Made by a program: the position numbers and the translations under genes
The notes under the pieces: generated by a model
Told to the model about the DNA's origin: nothing
What the model saw: only the letters and a program-made list of their open reading frames with translations
Databases searched by the model: none
Part shown: positions 1 to 8,183 of the stretch, one piece after another
Layout: the number at the start of each line of letters is the position of its first letter
How positions within the stretch are numbered: position 1 is the first letter of the stretch
Assembly (NCBI GenBank): GCA_964522165.1
Contig: CAZFVV010000016.1
Coordinates: forward strand, 1 to 64,000
Length of the DNA: 64,000 bases
DNA from: JABWBP01 sp964522165
GTDB lineage: Bacteria > Calditrichota > Calditrichia > RBG-13-44-9 > J075
Direction: 5' to 3'

Positions 1-2335
1 CGCATTCATCGTCGGCCACGAAGGTGAGCACCGTTTGCCAGCCGTTGCTGGCGCTGCCGCCCCGGTAGGCTTCGGCGTACGCGCGCATTTTCCGGAGGTA
101 GTTTTGCACCTCGCCCGTGGAATTGGCCGGCATGCGCGCCACCGCCAGCACCGGGGTCAAATTGCTCAATCCCTGGGAATAAATAGCGGTAAAGAAGTTG
201 TCGGTGACCCGGCTGGAAACGTCGTCATTCGCGGTAATCTCGAATACCGGGATGCGGTTTTCATAATCGGTCAGTTCGATATTGCGATAATCATAGCTGC
301 CGTCGCCTAACAGTTGCACGTAATCCGGCGGCACGGTCCAGTTTTCGTATGCGAACTTGATAAAATCACGAATGGCGGAGGGATCCGCTACACCGGAAGA
401 GAATTCCCGGAAAATTTCGCTCACTTTCACCCGTTCGGTCTCTATGGGCTTGAGAAGGTAGCTCTCCTTGAAATTTTCCCACTCTTCCGCGGCGTCGTAG
501 AACTCATCCGCGGTGATCAGCAGCAGTTGGCCGCGGCGGTCGGGGTTGCGCAGGTTCACGCTGTTTTCCAGGGCCATGATCTGGCTCACGGATTTGATGG
601 CCGCGGCGCTGAACGCGTAATACGCTTTCGCGGTCTTTACGTTTTCCTGGGCGTGGAAACGCACCGTACTGCCGTTCTGAAGCGGGATAATCGACTTGAC
701 GTTGGCAAAATCGGTAACGTCCCACACCCGGTTGGTTTCCGCCAGCAGCCCGGTGATCAAAAATTCCTGCGGGGTGGGCTGAACGTCATAGTAAAACTTC
801 AAAAAACCGTTTTCCGCCTGGAAGGAGCGCTTAAAACGCACCTCGAAATAATCGAAGTAAGCATAGCATCCTTCCTGGTTACCCTCATATTTAACCAGCA
901 GTTGGTTATCGCCGCCATGCAGGCCGGAAAGGGGCAGGTTGTTCACCTGGCGCTCGGTGGCATCGTTAAAAGGAGCAATATTGCCTAAGTTCGCCCCGTT
1001 CAAAAACAGCGAAAATTTGTAAGTGAACCCGCCCGGTTCCCAGTAATGGCTTCCCGATCCCCCTTTGAAGCGGGCCGAGAAAAACTGGCTGTCCGGAAGC
1101 ACGCCCTGGGGCGCCCGGATATTCAGGGTGGCTTCACCGGAACTGCCCTGGAATTTCAGCCAGTACCAATCAATCCCGGACTGGAGAATATTGTAGCGCT
1201 CTTCCTGGTAACGTTGCTGGTCGAAGAACGAAACCGCCGCTACCGGGTCGGGATACTGGTTGGAATTTTCCGTAGGGATGCGCTTTCCGATATTCTGGTT
1301 GAACGTAATCAGAAAATAATTGGTGAAAGAATAAGGATTCAGGTAGTTCACCCATCTACGCTCCGATTCGCTGTAAATCCATCCCTCCACGTCCCGGCCG
1401 TAAAATAGCACTGCATCGTCCGCCTCGAAAGCGCCGTTACCGTTCTGGTCGATCAATTCGATAGCAATTTCATTGAGATCGGTCGGGCGCGGAACTGCGG
1501 TGTTGTAGCTAAGCGGGGCGCCCCCGTAGTTGAACACCTGGATGGTGGCCGGGTCGATGGCGGAAATGGTGATGCCCTGGTCTTGCAGGAACTGCCCGCT
1601 GATGTGGTAGATGCCCTCTTCGCTGACGGGGATTTTATACCAGGTGCCCACGCTGAAATCGTAGTTCGGAATCACCCGCTGAAAAGCGGAAGGGGAGGGG
1701 AGCGCCCAGTTCTGCGCCTGCTCGAAATTGGCCAGGCGCTGTTTCAGCAATTCCCGGCCGGTTTCCGAAAGCCGGGAAAGCGTTTCGCCCGGCTGCCCTC
1801 CCCGGAGGGCCAGTTGGATGGAAACTCGTTTGAGCAGGCGCACCCGGCGCTCCGCGGGATAAAATTGCAGGGGGTAAATTTTGACGTCCACCATGCGCAT
1901 ATTGCGGAAGATGTACGGCTCGCTCACTTCCACGATCTCCGCGGGATAAGGCGCGGAAGAGCCGTAAATTTGGGGATCGATTTGGGGGCGATTGCTCTCT
2001 TTCAAGCCGTTTACCAGCACCGCGGGGAGCACCTCGGTTTGGTTCAGCTCGCTTTGTTCCAGAATTTGGAATTGAGAAGAAAGGGTAGCTGCCGGGGGAA
2101 TGGCCACCCGGGCAATGGTATAGGGGATAATCGGCGCGCCTTCTTCCACCAGGGGCTGGCTGCCTTCATATTGAAACAGGGTGTATTCACGGCCATGCAG
2201 CGTAACCGGGTTAGTGGTTAGCTGCGGCAGTTGGAATTCCAGGGTAATGCGCTGGGCAGAGTGGTCCACCACCCTGGTTTGGGCAAATCCGACCGTTGTT
2301 AACAAAACTGCAATAATTACAGCATACTTTATCAT
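1..2335 (-). CDS. C25 family peptidase, PorU-type T9SS sortase-like (3' truncated)
   Basis: About 778 residues are visible; the C-terminal part runs off the left edge. The ATG at 2335 has AGGAG about 6 nt upstream. Residues 1-18 form a signal peptide ending GFAQ, so the product is exported. A long beta-rich N-terminal region follows. Near the left edge (residue ~670 on) come LLGDGSYDYRN, a TDNFF segment, VARMPA and TFVADDEC, in the order typical of gingipain-type C25 peptidases, including the T9SS sortase PorU. PorU cleaves C-terminal secretion tails and attaches cargo at the outer membrane. The catalytic His and Cys lie further on in this family and would be outside the window, so activity cannot be judged. 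Genes with T9SS-type tails elsewhere in the window fit this role. It could instead be a secreted C25 protease. Confidence 0.7.
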   Translation of the reverse strand, partial: MIKYAVIIAVLLTTVGFAQTRVVDHSAQRITLEFQLPQLTTNPVTLHGREYTLFQYEGSQPLVEEGAPIIPYTIARVAIPPAATLSSQFQILEQSELNQTEVLPAVLVNGLKESNRPQIDPQIYGSSAPYPAEIVEVSEPYIFRNMRMVDVKIYPLQFYPAERRVRLLKRVSIQLALRGGQPGETLSRLSETGRELLKQRLANFEQAQNWALPSPSAFQRVIPNYDFSVGTWYKIPVSEEGIYHISGQFLQDQGITISAIDPATIQVFNYGGAPLSYNTAVPRPTDLNEIAIELIDQNGNGAFEADDAVLFYGRDVEGWIYSESERRWVNYLNPYSFTNYFLITFNQNIGKRIPTENSNQYPDPVAAVSFFDQQRYQEERYNILQSGIDWYWLKFQGSSGEATLNIRAPQGVLPDSQFFSARFKGGSGSHYWEPGGFTYKFSLFLNGANLGNIAPFNDATERQVNNLPLSGLHGGDNQLLVKYEGNQEGCYAYFDYFEVRFKRSFQAENGFLKFYYDVQPTPQEFLITGLLAETNRVWDVTDFANVKSIIPLQNGSTVRFHAQENVKTAKAYYAFSAAAIKSVSQIMALENSVNLRNPDRRGQLLLITADEFYDAAEEWENFKESYLLKPIETERVKVSEIFREFSSGVADPSAIRDFIKFAYENWTVPPDYVQLLGDGSYDYRNIELTDYENRIPVFEITANDDVSSRVTDNFFTAIYSQGLSNLTPVLAVARMPANSTGEVQNYLRKMRAYAEAYRGGSASNGWQTVLTFVADDEC

Positions 2336-2365
2336 CGCGAACTCCTGTTTGATTTCCGAATCGAG

Positions 2366-2475
2366 CAAGTGAGAAGTAAGAAGTTACAAGTGGGAATAGT
2401 AGTGAAACGATTGCTTCTCACCACTTACTCTTTGCAACCTCTCACTTGCCGCTTCTTACTTGCCACTTCCCACTT
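2366..2475. repeat. Heptad repeat array (GTGAGAA family) with inverted arms
   Basis: Period-7 units related to GTGAGAA/GTAAGAA run from 2366 to about 2400. The reverse-complement family (CTTCTCAC, CTTCTTAC, CCACTTCC) runs from about 2412 to 2475, so the transcript could fold into a long imperfect hairpin. It lies in the 345-nt gap (2336-2680) upstream of the C25 gene. The 2476-2600 stretch between this array and the next shows nothing I recognise. Confidence 0.75.
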
Positions 2476-2600
2476 TTGTTACCTTTAACCCCAATCTCTT
2501 CACCGGGTTCTAAATTAATCGAAATTCTTCAAAAATGGCAATGGGAAAATAGGGTATCTGCCGCGGGGAATCAAAGCGGTAAATTACAAAGCCGCGCGGA

Positions 2601-2720
2601 GAGTGAGAAGTTGTAAGTGAGAAGTGGCAAGTGGGGGGGGAGAGTGAAACGATCACTTCTCACTTGCCGCTTGCAACTTCTCACTTACCACTTCTTACTT
2701 TTCTCTTGCAACTTCTCACC
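2601..2720. repeat. Second GTGAGAA-family heptad array, overlapping the end of the M14 gene
   Basis: Forward units occupy about 2603-2633 and the inverted family 2654-2720. The inverted arm continues into the coding sequence of the gene ending at 2681: its last ~13 codons (EQVRSCKRKVRSGK) and its stop codon are written in repeat sequence. Confidence 0.75.
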
Positions 2721-3889
2721 TGTTCCTTCTCCGGCCCATGAAAATCATACCGGCGTTTCATAAAAATCAGGCGGCGGCCTTCGATTCTTGCCCGGCGGTA
2801 GCCTAACAGGTGAAAAATCTCCAGCATGCGCCAGCGGGCAATCGTGGGATTGACTCGCAATTCAAAAGGCGCGGAGGGATTTTGGGAAATTCCCGGCAAA
2901 AAGGGGAGAAGTTTCTCAACTTTTAAGCGGCGCAGCCATTCGGATAGCTTTAGCCAGAAACCCGCCAGGGGGCGGATGATGAAAAAACCGTCATTTCCCT
3001 GGGACTGGTATAACGGCATAAAAATATGGCCGCTGAAAGGGCTGCGGATTTCCCCGGCGCGGCCGCCGGCCAGCGCCTCGCTGCGCTTGATTTTTCGGAA
3101 ATTCCGGTAGCCCGGCTCCATCCGGAACTCCTCTCCCGGCTGGATGCCATAGCGGAAGCGCACTTCGAAGACCCGGGAAAGCCCGGCCACGGATTCGGCC
3201 AGCAGCGCGCGATGCGCTTCAAAGCCGGGAACCTGGGCGGGTGAGAGGCAGCCGGCGGCGGATAGAAGTATCCAGATCGCGGCCACGTGGTGCTCAACGG
3301 AGCGCTGCTGCCCGTGCTGCCCGGCCTCGAACGCCAATGCGGAAATGCCCAGATCGCCGGCGTAATTGAGAATAGTGCCCTCTAACAGCTCTTCCATGCC
3401 TAAAATGAGCGGCGCGGGAAGCTGCCGCGCCAGCTTGCGATTGCGAATGGTATCCGCAAGAATTAGAAACGGCGGGCTTTCGGACGAGGTGGTATGCAGA
3501 TCGACCAGGTAAACCGGGGTGCGATAGTCGCTCAATATCGGGTGGAAGATACTGAACAGTTCTCGCTGCTCCTTTTCTTCTGCGGTTCCGGCGCTCTCTT
3601 TCGGGGGGCATTCTGTTAGGGCCTTCAGCCGTGGCGGCGTCCAAATGCGGTTCAAATCCTCATCGACATAGCGGGATGAGCGGGCGATGGCGGCCAGGTT
3701 GCCGCGCAGGGCGAGCATTTTCCCGCGAAAGGGCGGGTTGGCGGCGTGCAGCGTGTCCAGCACCCGCTCCAGCGCGATGATCCCCGCCGGTTCATTCCCG
3801 TGAACCCCCCCCAGGAAAATAAGCCGGGGCCCCGATTCGCTGCTGCCGTATTCTCCGATTCGCCGTTGTAGTTTCGATTGAGGTTCCAT
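2681..3889 (-). CDS. Succinylglutamate desuccinylase/aspartoacylase family (M14) hydrolase
   Basis: 402 residues. The zinc-dependent AstE/AspA fold is shown by GGVHGNEPAG (His30 and Glu33 as metal ligands), DEDLNR, DLHTTSS (third ligand His) and FEAGQHG (catalytic Glu). The family removes acyl groups from N-acyl amino acids or related amides; the substrate cannot be read from the sequence. There is no signal peptide, so it is probably cytoplasmic. Residues ~265-385 form a C-terminal beta domain as in other family members. The extreme C-terminus is encoded by an intergenic heptad array, so it is probably a recent extension. The gene diverges from the BshB1-like gene across a 200-nt gap (3890-4089) in which I see no clear promoter. 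Confidence 0.75.
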   Translation of the reverse strand: MEPQSKLQRRIGEYGSSESGPRLIFLGGVHGNEPAGIIALERVLDTLHAANPPFRGKMLALRGNLAAIARSSRYVDEDLNRIWTPPRLKALTECPPKESAGTAEEKEQRELFSIFHPILSDYRTPVYLVDLHTTSSESPPFLILADTIRNRKLARQLPAPLILGMEELLEGTILNYAGDLGISALAFEAGQHGQQRSVEHHVAAIWILLSAAGCLSPAQVPGFEAHRALLAESVAGLSRVFEVRFRYGIQPGEEFRMEPGYRNFRKIKRSEALAGGRAGEIRSPFSGHIFMPLYQSQGNDGFFIIRPLAGFWLKLSEWLRRLKVEKLLPFLPGISQNPSAPFELRVNPTIARWRMLEIFHLLGYRRARIEGRRLIFMKRRYDFHGPEKEQVRSCKRKVRSGK

Positions 3890-4089
3890 CCGGTATCCCG
3901 ATCATTTTTTTCGACCATCGAGACGAGTATAGCGAAGCGGGGAGAATTCTTCAAGCCTATTTCGGAATTTAATTTGTCTTGCCCGGCGCGGTTTCATACG
4001 ATTATTTTTGAGCGCGTTTCCTGTAGCTAATCTTTCCGTGGAGTAACCGCCGATTCGTAAAATGTAACCCGTAACTCAAAGGCCTGGGC

Positions 4090-4821
4090 ATGAAACCGGA
4101 AAAACTCGACGCCATCGCTTTCGGCCCGCATCCGGACGACGTGGAAATAGGCTGCGGGGGAACCCTGCTCAAGCTGGCGCAGCAGGGCTACGCCTGCGGC
4201 ATCGTTGACCTGAGCGAGGGAGAAATGGGCACTCGCGGCACCGTGCAAGAGCGTTACCGGGAATCCGCCGACGCCGCGGCCATTCTGAACGCCCAAATCC
4301 GCCTGAATCTGCAAATTCCCGACGCCGGCATCACCGCTTCGCCGGAGAACCGCCTCAAAGTAATCGAAGTGATCCGGAAATACCGCCCCGCCCTGGTATT
4401 CGTTCCCTATCCCGAAGACCGCCATCCCGACCACGGCCACGCCAGCCGGTTGGTTACCGAAGCCTGTTTTTACGCCGGGGTGAAGAAGATCGGCCCGCCC
4501 GCCGGCCCGCCGCCTCACCGCCCCGCCCGGTTGATCTACTACATGGTGACCTACGAATTTACCCCCAGCTTTTTGGTGGATATTTCCGAACAGCTTGCCG
4601 TGAAGTTGGAAGCGATCAAAGCGCACCGCTCCCAGTTTTACAATCCCGCCTACGACGGGGAGGAAACCTTCATTTCCTCCAAAGATTACTTAGAAGCGCT
4701 GGAATTTCGCGCCCGGCACTACGGCTGGAAGGCGGGGGTGCGCCACGCGGAGCCGTTTTGGGTGCGGGAGGCAATTGTGTTGGACGATTTATTTTCGGCG
4801 CTGGGGAAAAACCGGATGTGA
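4090..4821 (+). CDS. bshB1: BshB1-like N-acetylglucosaminyl-malate deacetylase (LmbE/PIG-L family)
   Basis: 243 residues. PHPDD at residues 13-17 and HPDHGHA near residue 114 are the zinc-binding motifs of LmbE-like deacetylases. The EMGTRGT segment and the overall length match BshB1 of bacillithiol synthesis, which deacetylates GlcNAc-malate before cysteine is added. No bshA or bshC lies nearby, so the bacillithiol assignment depends on family resemblance; another PIG-L deacetylase is possible. The product is cytoplasmic, with no signal peptide. It precedes the nuo operon on the same strand, but a 221-nt gap with a candidate promoter suggests separate transcription. Confidence 0.75.
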   Translation: MKPEKLDAIAFGPHPDDVEIGCGGTLLKLAQQGYACGIVDLSEGEMGTRGTVQERYRESADAAAILNAQIRLNLQIPDAGITASPENRLKVIEVIRKYRPALVFVPYPEDRHPDHGHASRLVTEACFYAGVKKIGPPAGPPPHRPARLIYYMVTYEFTPSFLVDISEQLAVKLEAIKAHRSQFYNPAYDGEETFISSKDYLEALEFRARHYGWKAGVRHAEPFWVREAIVLDDLFSALGKNRM

Positions 4822-4962
4822 ACGAATCACCCGGAGAAAGGATTCAATGGCTTCCCGGGGATGGTCGGAAGATCGGGCTGCTCAAAATGCAGATTTTTAG
4901 CAGGGAAACGAGTACATTTAATGCCCGGGTCAGCCCGTTGGCATAAAAACTTTTTTCTTCTA

Positions 4963-4990
4963 TTGATTTTTTTTGCCGTTTTGTTATATC
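4963..4990 (+). promoter_or_regulatory. Candidate sigma70-type promoter for the nuo operon
   Basis: TTGATT (4963-4968) and TATATC (4985-4990) are separated by 16 nt in an AT-rich stretch about 50 nt before the nuoA start. Each box matches the consensus at about four of six positions. Confidence 0.35.
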
Positions 4991-5042
4991 TTGGCATCTT
5001 AAGTTTTGTGAAAATAGTGGTAAGAAAAATTAGGGTATTCCC

Positions 5043-5408
5043 ATGCTCTCACAATACCTCCCGGTTTTGATCGTGCTCGCCTTCGCGTTAGTGGTGGCCG
5101 GCGCGATCTTGTTTCTATCCCATGTTGTCAGCCCCCGAATCAAAGACGCCGTCAAACAGCAAGTGTACGAATCCGGCATCAATCCCCAGATGGACGCCCG
5201 CCTGCGCTATCCCATCCGCTTTTACGTGGTGGCGATGATGTTCGTGCTCTTTGATATCGAAGTGATCTTCATGTATCCCTGGGCGGTGGTGTACGGCCAG
5301 TTTCTCTCCCAGGGCGCGTTCATTTTCTGGGAAATGGTAGTGTTCCTGGGTATTCTGTTCGCGGGATATTTGTACTTGTGGAAAAGAGGAGCGTTTCAGT
5401 GGGAGTAA
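5043..5408 (+). CDS. nuoA: NADH-quinone oxidoreductase subunit A
   Basis: 121 residues with three predicted membrane helices (about 8-30, 65-85, 92-113). The segments YESGINP and RYPIRFY...LFDIEVIF are the conserved NuoA/ND3 loop and helix, part of the proton-pumping membrane arm at its junction with the quinone site. It is the first gene of the nuo cluster. Gene B should follow, but the next gene, after a 214-nt repeat-filled gap, is nuoC. An AAAAAGT heptad run begins 2 nt after the stop. Confidence 0.95.
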   Translation: MLSQYLPVLIVLAFALVVAGAILFLSHVVSPRIKDAVKQQVYESGINPQMDARLRYPIRFYVVAMMFVLFDIEVIFMYPWAVVYGQFLSQGAFIFWEMVVFLGILFAGYLYLWKRGAFQWE

Positions 5409-5410
5409 TC

Positions 5411-5589
5411 AAAAAGTAAAAAGTAACTGATGTTACGCATTTTGCCACAGAGGCACAGAGAACACGGAGGTTTTTTCAATATTTTCAAATTTTGGTGTCT
5501 CGAAGCAGTCTAAAACTCACTGAATATTTGATTTTCTCTGTGCCCTCTGTGGCTCTGTGGTTAATTTTTTCAACCTGCGTAACATCACA
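5411..5589. repeat. Composite inverted repeat in the nuoA-nuoC gap
   Basis: Outer arms TGATGTTACGCA (5428-5439) and TGCGTAACATCA (5576-5587) are perfect inverted copies. Inside them a period-9 array of CACAGAG words (5446-5470) faces its complement CTCTGTG (5536-5560). AAAAAGT heptads precede the left arm. The element fills the site where nuoB would be expected. Confidence 0.8.
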
Positions 5590-5622
5590 AAGTAAAAAAG
5601 AAAACGGGAAAGCGCATTATCC

Positions 5623-6132
5623 ATGAGTGTGAAAAAGAATACTTCGGCGAATGATGCAATTAAAGAAGCGGTGCTGCAAAAGTTTCCCGAGGCCGGTTTC
5701 GAGGAGTTTCAAGGCCAGCTTTCCTTGCGAATACCGAAAGAGAAGTTCGCGGAGCTGGCCAAATTTTTGAAAACCGACCGCAAGCTCTCCTTCGATTACC
5801 TCACCGACGTTACCGGGGTGGACTATCTGAAAATGGAACGGGAACCCCGTTTTGACGTGGTCTATCAACTCTATTCTTTCAAAAACAACTGGCGTCTGTG
5901 CGTGAAAGTGGGGCTGCCGGAAGAGGATCTGAACCTTCCCTCGATCTCTTCCCATTGGCGCTCGGCCTTGTGGCTGGAACGCGAAGCTTTCGAAATGTTC
6001 GGTTTCATCTTTACCGGCCACCCGGACTTGCGCCGCCTGCTTCTCCCGGACGTGTTCGATGGCTTTCCCATGCGCAAAGATTATCCCCTGCGCGGAAGGG
6101 GAGAGCGGGACGTGATTCTGGATATGAAATAA
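5623..6132 (+). CDS. nuoC: NADH-quinone oxidoreductase subunit C (30 kDa)
   Basis: 169 residues. The family block is clear: an N-terminal alpha/beta domain followed by SALWLEREAFEMFG and HPDLRRLLLPD...FPMRKDYPL, the conserved NuoC tail that packs against NuoD. It belongs to the hydrophilic connecting arm of complex I. It is a separate gene, not the NuoCD fusion of enterobacteria. The ATG at 5623 has only a weak upstream GGGAA. A GTGTT-type period-8 array starts a few nt after the stop codon. Confidence 0.95.
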   Translation: MSVKKNTSANDAIKEAVLQKFPEAGFEEFQGQLSLRIPKEKFAELAKFLKTDRKLSFDYLTDVTGVDYLKMEREPRFDVVYQLYSFKNNWRLCVKVGLPEEDLNLPSISSHWRSALWLEREAFEMFGFIFTGHPDLRRLLLPDVFDGFPMRKDYPLRGRGERDVILDMK

Positions 6133-6144
6133 AACTGTGCGAAG

Positions 6145-6279
6145 TATTCAAGTGCGCAGGTGTTAGGGTGTTATCGTGTTTTAGTGAAAAACCTCTTCCC
6201 AATAACACCATAACACTAAAACACTAAAACACTTGTGCCGAAGGCATCCCTTCGGGAAACACCTGAACACCATAACACG
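6145..6279. repeat. Period-8 GTGTT/AACAC inverted array between nuoC and nuoD
   Basis: GTGTTnnn units run to about 6185 and AACACnnn units follow (6203-6235), with a third short block at 6259-6279 that reaches the nuoD start codon. A hairpin CCGAAGG-CATC-CCTTCGG (6238-6255) lies between the last two blocks. Period-8 families recur at 11785, 14021 and 42143. Confidence 0.8.
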
Positions 6280-7485
6280 ATGAAGACCATGGCAGACCCT
6301 GCATATCAACTAAAAACCGACCGCACCATTTTGAATTTCGGGCCGCAGCACCCTTCTACCCACGGCACTTTGCGCCTGGTGCTGGAATTGGACGGGGAAG
6401 TCGTCATCCGGGCGGAACCGCATATCGGCTACCTGCACTCCGGGTTCGAGAAGCTGGGGGAATACAAATCCTACAACCAGTGGGTTACCCTCTCCGACCG
6501 CATGAATTACCTCTCCCCGCTGTGCAATAATATCGGTTTTGCCCAGGCGGTGGAGCGGCTGATCGGCGTGGAGATACCGGAACGCGCCAAATATATCCGG
6601 GTAATCTTAGCGGAGTTGTCGCGCATCGCCGACCACATGGTCTGGCTGGGAACCCACGCCCTGGACATCGGCGCGTTTACCGCCTTTCTTTACGGATTCG
6701 AGGCGCGGGAAAACCTCTACGTGATCTTCGAGCACACCACCGGCACGCGCCTGACGACCAGTTATACCCGGGTGGGCGGCCTGTTCCGCGACGTGCCCCA
6801 CGATTTCGAGGAAATGGTCAAAAATTTCTTGAAATATTATCCCAAAGTTCTCAAAGAACTTCACGGGCTGCTGACCCGCAACCGCATCTGGATCGACCGC
6901 ACCCGCAATATCGGGGTGCTGGCCAAAGAAGACGCCATCAACTTAGGGGTGACCGGCCCCACTTTGCGCGGCTCCGGGGTTCCATACGACGTGCGCAAAA
7001 ATTTCCCCTACCTGATTTACGACCGCCTGGACTTCGAAATCCCGGTATGCGATGACGGCGACGTCTATTCTCGCTACCTGGTGCGCATGGAAGAAGTAGA
7101 GCAGAGCCTCAAAATCGTGGAACAGTGCATTAAGGATTTTCCCGATGGCCCGGTGAGCCTCTTCAACCAGAAACTGGCGCTTCCGGATAAGGAAAAAGTG
7201 TACGATACCATCGAAGGCTTGATCCACCACTTCAAGAATATTATGCCCGGCCACGGCTTTACCGTGCCGGTGGGAGATATTTATGACTCCACCGAAGCGC
7301 CCAACGGGGAATTAGGCTTCTACCTGGTCTCCGACGGCAGCCATAAAGCCTACCGTTTGCGGGTGCGGGGCCCCTCTTTCGTCAACTTCGCGGCGTTAGA
7401 CCACCTGGCCCGCGGGGCCATGGTCTCCGACCTGGTGGCGATCTTAGGAAGCCTGAATATTATCGCCGGGGAGTTGGACCGCTGA
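6280..7485 (+). CDS. nuoD: NADH-quinone oxidoreductase subunit D (49 kDa)
   Basis: 401 residues from the ATG at 6280; a second in-frame ATG at 6289 is equally plausible, as neither has a clear Shine-Dalgarno because the leader is a repeat. NFGPQHPSTHG at the N-terminus carries the conserved His region of the quinone pocket; SDRMNYLSPL, TGTRLTTSYTRVGG and GELGFYLVSDGS are further family blocks. NuoD, related to the large subunit of NiFe hydrogenases, forms the quinone site with NuoB, whose gene is not in this cluster. The reading frame stays open upstream to 6235, but that stretch is repeat-derived and is not taken as coding. Confidence 0.95.
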   Translation: MKTMADPAYQLKTDRTILNFGPQHPSTHGTLRLVLELDGEVVIRAEPHIGYLHSGFEKLGEYKSYNQWVTLSDRMNYLSPLCNNIGFAQAVERLIGVEIPERAKYIRVILAELSRIADHMVWLGTHALDIGAFTAFLYGFEARENLYVIFEHTTGTRLTTSYTRVGGLFRDVPHDFEEMVKNFLKYYPKVLKELHGLLTRNRIWIDRTRNIGVLAKEDAINLGVTGPTLRGSGVPYDVRKNFPYLIYDRLDFEIPVCDDGDVYSRYLVRMEEVEQSLKIVEQCIKDFPDGPVSLFNQKLALPDKEKVYDTIEGLIHHFKNIMPGHGFTVPVGDIYDSTEAPNGELGFYLVSDGSHKAYRLRVRGPSFVNFAALDHLARGAMVSDLVAILGSLNIIAGELDR

Positions 7486-7490
7486 GGGGG

Positions 7491-7654
7491 CATTGAACAT
7501 TGAAGATTGAACATTGAGGCTGCTCTGATCCAATGGTAGATTCATTTCCCATGGCGAAGCCACCCCTTCTGGGAAGGGAGCGCTTCGCGCCGGAAAGGAT
7601 TCCTGCGGCTCAAGATCAAAACTCGAAACACAAAACTCGAAACTCGAAACATGA
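7491..7654. repeat. Heptad arrays (ATTGAAC and ACTCGAA families) between nuoD and nuoE
   Basis: CATTGAACATTGAAG-type heptads (7491-7513) start about 6 nt after the nuoD stop. ACTCGAA/ACACAAA heptads (7617-7654) run straight into the nuoE start, whose ATG lies inside a unit. The stretch between them shows only a short imperfect hairpin near 7563-7580. Confidence 0.7.
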
Positions 7655-8127
7655 AAATTGCTTTTTCCGACGATGCGATGAAAGAATTCCAGGAGATCGT
7701 GGCGCGGTATCCCAATAAACGCGCCGCCTTGCTTCCGGCGCTGCACCTGGCGCAGCGTGAATTCGCCTGGTTGCCGTACGAGACCCTGGAATACGTGGGC
7801 GGGCTGCTGGAGCTTCCCTACTCGGAGGTCTATGACACCGCCTCTTTCTATACCATGTTCAAGCTCAAACCCACCGGTAAATATCACCTCCAGGTCTGCC
7901 ACACCCTTTCCTGCGCTCTGCGCGGGGCCGGGGCCATCTGCGGCCACGTCAAAGAAAAGTACGGAATCGGAAACGGGGAAACCACGCCGGACGGCAAACT
8001 CTCCCTGGTGAAGGTGGAATGCTTAGGCTCCTGCGGCACCGCGCCGGTGGTGCAAATCAATGACGATTATTACGAAGACCTGAGCCCCGAACAGTTAGAC
8101 CGGATTTTAGAGGGTTTCAAATCGTAG
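7651..8127 (+). CDS. nuoE: NADH-quinone oxidoreductase subunit E (24 kDa)
   Basis: 158 residues, thioredoxin-like fold. The N1a [2Fe-2S] ligands are visible as CHTLSC (C-x4-C) and CLGSC (C-x3-C). NuoE sits with NuoF in the NADH-oxidising tip. The start ATG is embedded in an ACTCGAA heptad array with no recognisable Shine-Dalgarno. The TAG stop is part of the left arm of a perfect 28-nt palindrome (8124-8151). Confidence 0.95.
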   Translation: MKIAFSDDAMKEFQEIVARYPNKRAALLPALHLAQREFAWLPYETLEYVGGLLELPYSEVYDTASFYTMFKLKPTGKYHLQVCHTLSCALRGAGAICGHVKEKYGIGNGETTPDGKLSLVKVECLGSCGTAPVVQINDDYYEDLSPEQLDRILEGFKS

Positions 8128-8151
8128 AGACGATGCATGCATCGTCTCTAC
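8124..8151. repeat. Perfect 28-nt palindrome spanning the nuoE stop codon
   Basis: Arms GTAGAGACGATGCA and TGCATCGTCTCTAC are exact reverse complements. The TAG of nuoE is bases 2-4 of the palindrome. A diverged second copy sits in the same position on the stop codon at 27213-27240. Confidence 0.9.
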
Positions 8152-8183
8152 CGGTTTAAAACCGGAAAACGGAGAACCCCAAT

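Noticed and set aside
35..2221. Plus-strand open frames at the left edge
   Set aside because: They lie opposite a continuous minus-strand frame with a signal peptide and C25 motifs, and have no recognisable family.
2366..2720. Possible CRISPR array from the regular repeats
   Set aside because: Units are 7-9 nt, contiguous and without spacers, and no cas genes are near.
5409..5622. A hidden nuoB in the nuoA-nuoC gap
   Set aside because: Too short, and its six frames show only repeat sequence with no CC or CPRP-type motif.
6235..6279. N-terminal extension of NuoD
   Set aside because: The extra codons come from an AACAC repeat and a hairpin; homologues start near the later ATGs.
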